From positions 992,001-1,056,000 of the forward strand of contig JABFRS010000002.1 of assembly GCA_013141055.1 (NCBI GenBank): a stretch of DNA of 64,000 nt. The letters are read 5' to 3'. Within the stretch, counting starts at the first letter, position 1, and every line of letters starts with the position of its first letter. Below are positions 61,630 to 64,000 of this stretch, piece by piece. Under the pieces are notes generated by a model. It searched no databases and had not been told where the DNA came from. It saw only the letters and a program-made list of their open reading frames with translations. Made by a program: the position numbers and the translations under genes. The stretch is from Cyclobacteriaceae bacterium (GTDB lineage Bacteria; Bacteroidota; Bacteroidia; Cytophagales; Cyclobacteriaceae).

Positions 61630-62832
61630 ATGCTAAAGGGCAGGAAGATCTTGTTGGGAGTTACGGGAGGCATTGCTGCATACAAGGCCGCTCTTCTTAT
61701 CCGTCTCCTTATAAAACAAGAAGCTGAAGTAAAAGTGGTGATGACTTCGTCCGCCCTTGACTTCATTACACCACTGACCCTTTCAACCCTCTCCAAAAAT
61801 CCTGTCCTTTCTCAGTTTCAGAAGAGTGAAACCGGCGAATGGAATAATCACGTCGAACTCGGGCTATGGGCTGATGCAATGATCATTGCTCCGGCCAGCG
61901 CCAATACGATCGCGAAAATGGCGAACGGACTTTGCGACAATCTTTTACTGGCAACCTATCTTTCTTCCCGCTGTCCTGTATTCTTTGCTCCTGCCATGGA
62001 CCTGGACATGCTTCAGCATCCCTCCACTCAAAGAAATATTTCATCGCTCATCTCCTTTGGAAATCAATTGATCCAGCCAGGCTTTGGTGAGCTTGCTTCG
62101 GGATTGATTGGAAACGGGCGCATGGCTGAACCGGAAGAGATTGTCGCATATCTTGAAAAAGCTTTGTCGGCAAACAAACCTCTCCTTGGCAAAAAGGCAC
62201 TTGTCACGGCAGGACCCACATACGAAGCGATCGATCCGGTTCGTTTTATCGGAAATCACTCCAGTGGGAAAATGGGATTCGCGATTGCAGAAGTATTGGC
62301 AGCAAGAGGCGCAGAGGTAGATCTCGTTGTGGGGCCAACCCTTCAACACACCCATCAGAATGGAATCACTGTTCACTCCGTGACTTCTGCTGAAGAGATG
62401 TTCAACCAATGCCAGCAACTTTTTCCAACATCAGATATTACAGTTCTTTCTGCTGCTGTTGCAGATTACAAACCTGTAAAAGCTGCGGATCAAAAGATCA
62501 AGAAGACGGAATCAACTCTGACACTTGAACTGACAAAGACACACGACATTGCCGCAAACCTTGGCAAGCAAAAAAAGAACGGACAGATCATTGTAGGCTT
62601 TGCCCTCGAAACAGAAAACGAGAAGAGCAATGCTGAGAAAAAGCTTGTTACCAAGAACTTCGATCTCATCGTATTGAATTCATTGAATACCAATGGTGCC
62701 GGCTTCGGCCATGACACCAATCAGGTTCAGATCATCAGCCGGAAGAATGGCTCCAAAGAATACGGATTAAAGAATAAAAAAGAAGTAGCGAACGATATTG
62801 TTGATGCCATCCTTTCCTACCAGCATGAATAA
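61630..62832 (+). CDS. coaBC: bifunctional phosphopantothenoylcysteine decarboxylase/synthetase
   Basis: A 400-residue enzyme from ATG 61630 that makes 4'-phosphopantetheine in CoA synthesis. The CoaC flavoprotein half has KILLGVTGGIAAYKAALLI, PASANTIAKMANGLCDNLLL and APAMDLDMLQHPSTQRN. The CoaB half begins near residue 185 with VTAGPTYEAIDPVRFIGNHS and has AAVADYKPVKAADQKIKK. An ATG at 61597 would add 11 residues not seen in the family. Its stop overlaps the following start by 8 bases. Confidence 0.95.
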   Translation: MLKGRKILLGVTGGIAAYKAALLIRLLIKQEAEVKVVMTSSALDFITPLTLSTLSKNPVLSQFQKSETGEWNNHVELGLWADAMIIAPASANTIAKMANGLCDNLLLATYLSSRCPVFFAPAMDLDMLQHPSTQRNISSLISFGNQLIQPGFGELASGLIGNGRMAEPEEIVAYLEKALSANKPLLGKKALVTAGPTYEAIDPVRFIGNHSSGKMGFAIAEVLAARGAEVDLVVGPTLQHTHQNGITVHSVTSAEEMFNQCQQLFPTSDITVLSAAVADYKPVKAADQKIKKTESTLTLELTKTHDIAANLGKQKKNGQIIVGFALETENEKSNAEKKLVTKNFDLIVLNSLNTNGAGFGHDTNQVQIISRKNGSKEYGLKNKKEVANDIVDAILSYQHE

Positions 62833-63724
62833 AATCCTGATCACCATACTTCTCACTTTTATACTGGCAGAAACCTTTTGCCAGGAGCTGAACTGTAAAG
62901 TGACTGTGAATGCGGATCAGATACAAACTTCGGATCGTGCGGTATTCAAAGACATGGAGCGCGCGATCGCCAACTTCATGAACACACGCAAGTGGAGCAA
63001 TGACGCCTACAAGAACTATGAGAAGATAAACTGTTCCATATTTTTAAATTTCAGCAAAGGAACACCTTCAATCGGATCATACTCAGCCAGTGCACAGATC
63101 ACAGTGGCAAGACCGGTATTCAATACAAACTATGAAAGTGTTTTGTTCAACTTCGCCGATCGCGAATGGGAGTTCGAATACATAGAATCCCAACCACTGG
63201 AATACAACGACAACTCCTACATCAACAACCTGACTTCCATGCTGGCTTATTATGCCTATATCATCATTGGAATGGATTCGGATTCATTCAGTGAAAAGGG
63301 CGGCGATACTTATTTTCAAAAGGCATTAATGGTGGTGAACAATGCCCAGTCTTCCAACCGCCCGGGCTGGCAGTCCATCGGAAGCAATCGCAATCGCTAT
63401 AATCTGATTGAGAACATCAATAATCCGCAGATGATGGAGATCCGCAAGAACACCTACAAGTATCACCGACTGGCGCTGGACACCTTTGACAAAACTCCTG
63501 ATGACAGCCGGCAGATTGTCCTGAATACATTGAAAAATCTTAAAACTGTGTGGCAGATCTATCCCAATTCAATCTATGTCATCACTTTCTTCGACTCCAA
63601 GTCCACGGAACTGGTCAATATCTTTTCTGAAGGCTCCCTCAGTATCCGCAAAGAAGCCTATGATATTCTGACAACGCTGGATCCGAAGCGGAACATCTAT
63701 CAAAAGATTATCTCGACAAATTAA
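62825..63724 (+). CDS. DUF4835/PorD-like secretion-associated protein
   Basis: A 299-residue protein from ATG 62825 with a signal peptide (about residues 1-18, ending AETFCQ). It starts ELNCKVTVNADQIQTSDRAV and continues with FKDMERAIANFMNTRKWSND, the profile of the DUF4835 family, which is conserved in Bacteroidota and linked to the type IX secretion system as PorD. The catalytic or structural role is not defined. It overlaps coaBC by 8 bases and precedes recN. Confidence 0.88.
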   Translation: MNKILITILLTFILAETFCQELNCKVTVNADQIQTSDRAVFKDMERAIANFMNTRKWSNDAYKNYEKINCSIFLNFSKGTPSIGSYSASAQITVARPVFNTNYESVLFNFADREWEFEYIESQPLEYNDNSYINNLTSMLAYYAYIIIGMDSDSFSEKGGDTYFQKALMVVNNAQSSNRPGWQSIGSNRNRYNLIENINNPQMMEIRKNTYKYHRLALDTFDKTPDDSRQIVLNTLKNLKTVWQIYPNSIYVITFFDSKSTELVNIFSEGSLSIRKEAYDILTTLDPKRNIYQKIISTN

Positions 63725-63734
63725 AATCCATTGT

Positions 63735-63742
63735 TAATTTTG
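63735..63742 (+). promoter_or_regulatory. -7 box of recN
   Basis: TAATTTTG fits TAnnTTTG and ends 7 bases before the recN start at 63750. Transcription would begin within about 3 bases of the ATG. No -33 TTTG was found at the right distance. Confidence 0.45.
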
Positions 63743-63749
63743 GTCAGAT

Positions 63750-64000
63750 ATGCTTACGCAACTGACCATTAAGAATTACGCCCTGATCCATCATCTGGAG
63801 ATGCATCCGTCTGAGCAATTGACGGTCATCACCGGAGAGACAGGTGCTGGTAAATCTATCATGCTGGGAGCTATTGGCTTGCTGTTGGGAAACAGAGCAG
63901 ACACCAAAGTGCTCTGGGATGAAACAGAAAAGTGTATAACTGAGGGCACATTTGACATCAAACCTTACAAGCTTAAACGCCTTTTCGAGGAACAGGATCT
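63750..64000 (+). CDS. recN: DNA repair protein RecN, cut by window end
   Basis: The first about 83 residues of RecN, an SMC-like ATPase that joins and repairs double-strand breaks. The start LTQLTIKNYALIHHLEMHPS and the Walker A motif ITGETGAGKSIMLGAIGLLL are clear, and NRADTKVLWDETEKC follows. The frame is open to the last base. Full-length RecN is about 550 residues. Confidence 0.93.
   Translation, partial: MLTQLTIKNYALIHHLEMHPSEQLTVITGETGAGKSIMLGAIGLLLGNRADTKVLWDETEKCITEGTFDIKPYKLKRLFEEQD

Noticed and set aside
62041-62418. Minus-strand 125-residue ORF
   Set aside because: It is antisense within coaBC, which has clear family motifs.
1-64000. CRISPR array, rRNA operon, transposase or integrase gene
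   Set aside because: I looked for regularly spaced repeats, rRNA-like sequence and recombinase motifs and saw none. Absence of an integrase is only within this window.

Overview
The window looks like chromosomal DNA of a Bacteroidota member, most likely of the Cytophagales type. Supporting signs are promoters of the TTTG...TAnnTTTG kind, almost no Shine-Dalgarno sites, a protein with a type IX secretion (T9SS) C-terminal signal, a DUF4835/PorD-like protein, the short Bacteroidota omega subunit, DUF5916 and OstA-like proteins, and an LDH-like malate dehydrogenase. No rRNA, CRISPR array, transposase or integrase is visible.

Region 1 (1-6916) is the accessory part. All genes lie on the minus strand: a small excisionase-like HTH protein, a large protein with a HEPN-type R-x4-H motif, a small lipoprotein, a protein with an RteC-like C-terminus, a membrane-anchored LuxR regulator, a GNAT acetyltransferase and a DUF4238 protein. 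It starts with a dense run of hairpins (4-133) and ends at the 3' end of a tRNA-Cys (6917-6990), with an 11-bp-period direct repeat just outside the tRNA terminator. This is what one end of an integrative element in a tRNA gene would look like, but the integrase and the far end are not in the window.

Region 2 (7000-26900) is mostly ordinary chromosome: ribosomal protein S1 (rpsA); a long imperfect inverted repeat resembling a MITE or REP pair (9495-9691); a TolC/ABC-ATPase pair; OmpA-like, histidine phosphatase and NTF2-like envelope proteins; a TPR protein and an HD hydrolase; a minus-strand run of small stress or enzyme genes (thioredoxin-like, CxxxCC protein, SRPBCC, PfpI, GyrI-like, a frameshifted class V aminotransferase, a WYL regulator); and a galactose pair (SSS symporter plus galactokinase) followed by a YfhO-type membrane protein.

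Region 3 (26900-46600) holds an M3 oligopeptidase, an AraC regulator, a secreted TPR protein, and a six-gene operon for methylene or methyl modification of membrane fatty acids (31633-37267: DUF1475, DUF1295, CNMT-like methyltransferase, FAD oxidoreductase, DUF1365, cyclopropane fatty acid synthase). Then come an SMP-30 lactonase-like lipoprotein, a serine hydrolase, a membrane nucleotidyl cyclase with altered active-site residues, a PaaE-like reductase, a DUF5916 outer-membrane protein and purB.

Region 4 (46600-64000) has a HlyD/MacB-permease/TolC operon that lacks its own ATPase, an ECF sigma/anti-sigma/secreted-protein operon, a zinc-ribbon methyltransferase with an ornithine-cyclodeaminase-family enzyme, mdh and tilS. 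It ends with an envelope and housekeeping block: OstA-like, T9SS cargo, bamD, rpoZ, coaBC, a PorD-like protein, and recN cut off by the window end. Several genes here have the -7 promoter box only a few bases before the start codon, suggesting leaderless or nearly leaderless mRNAs.
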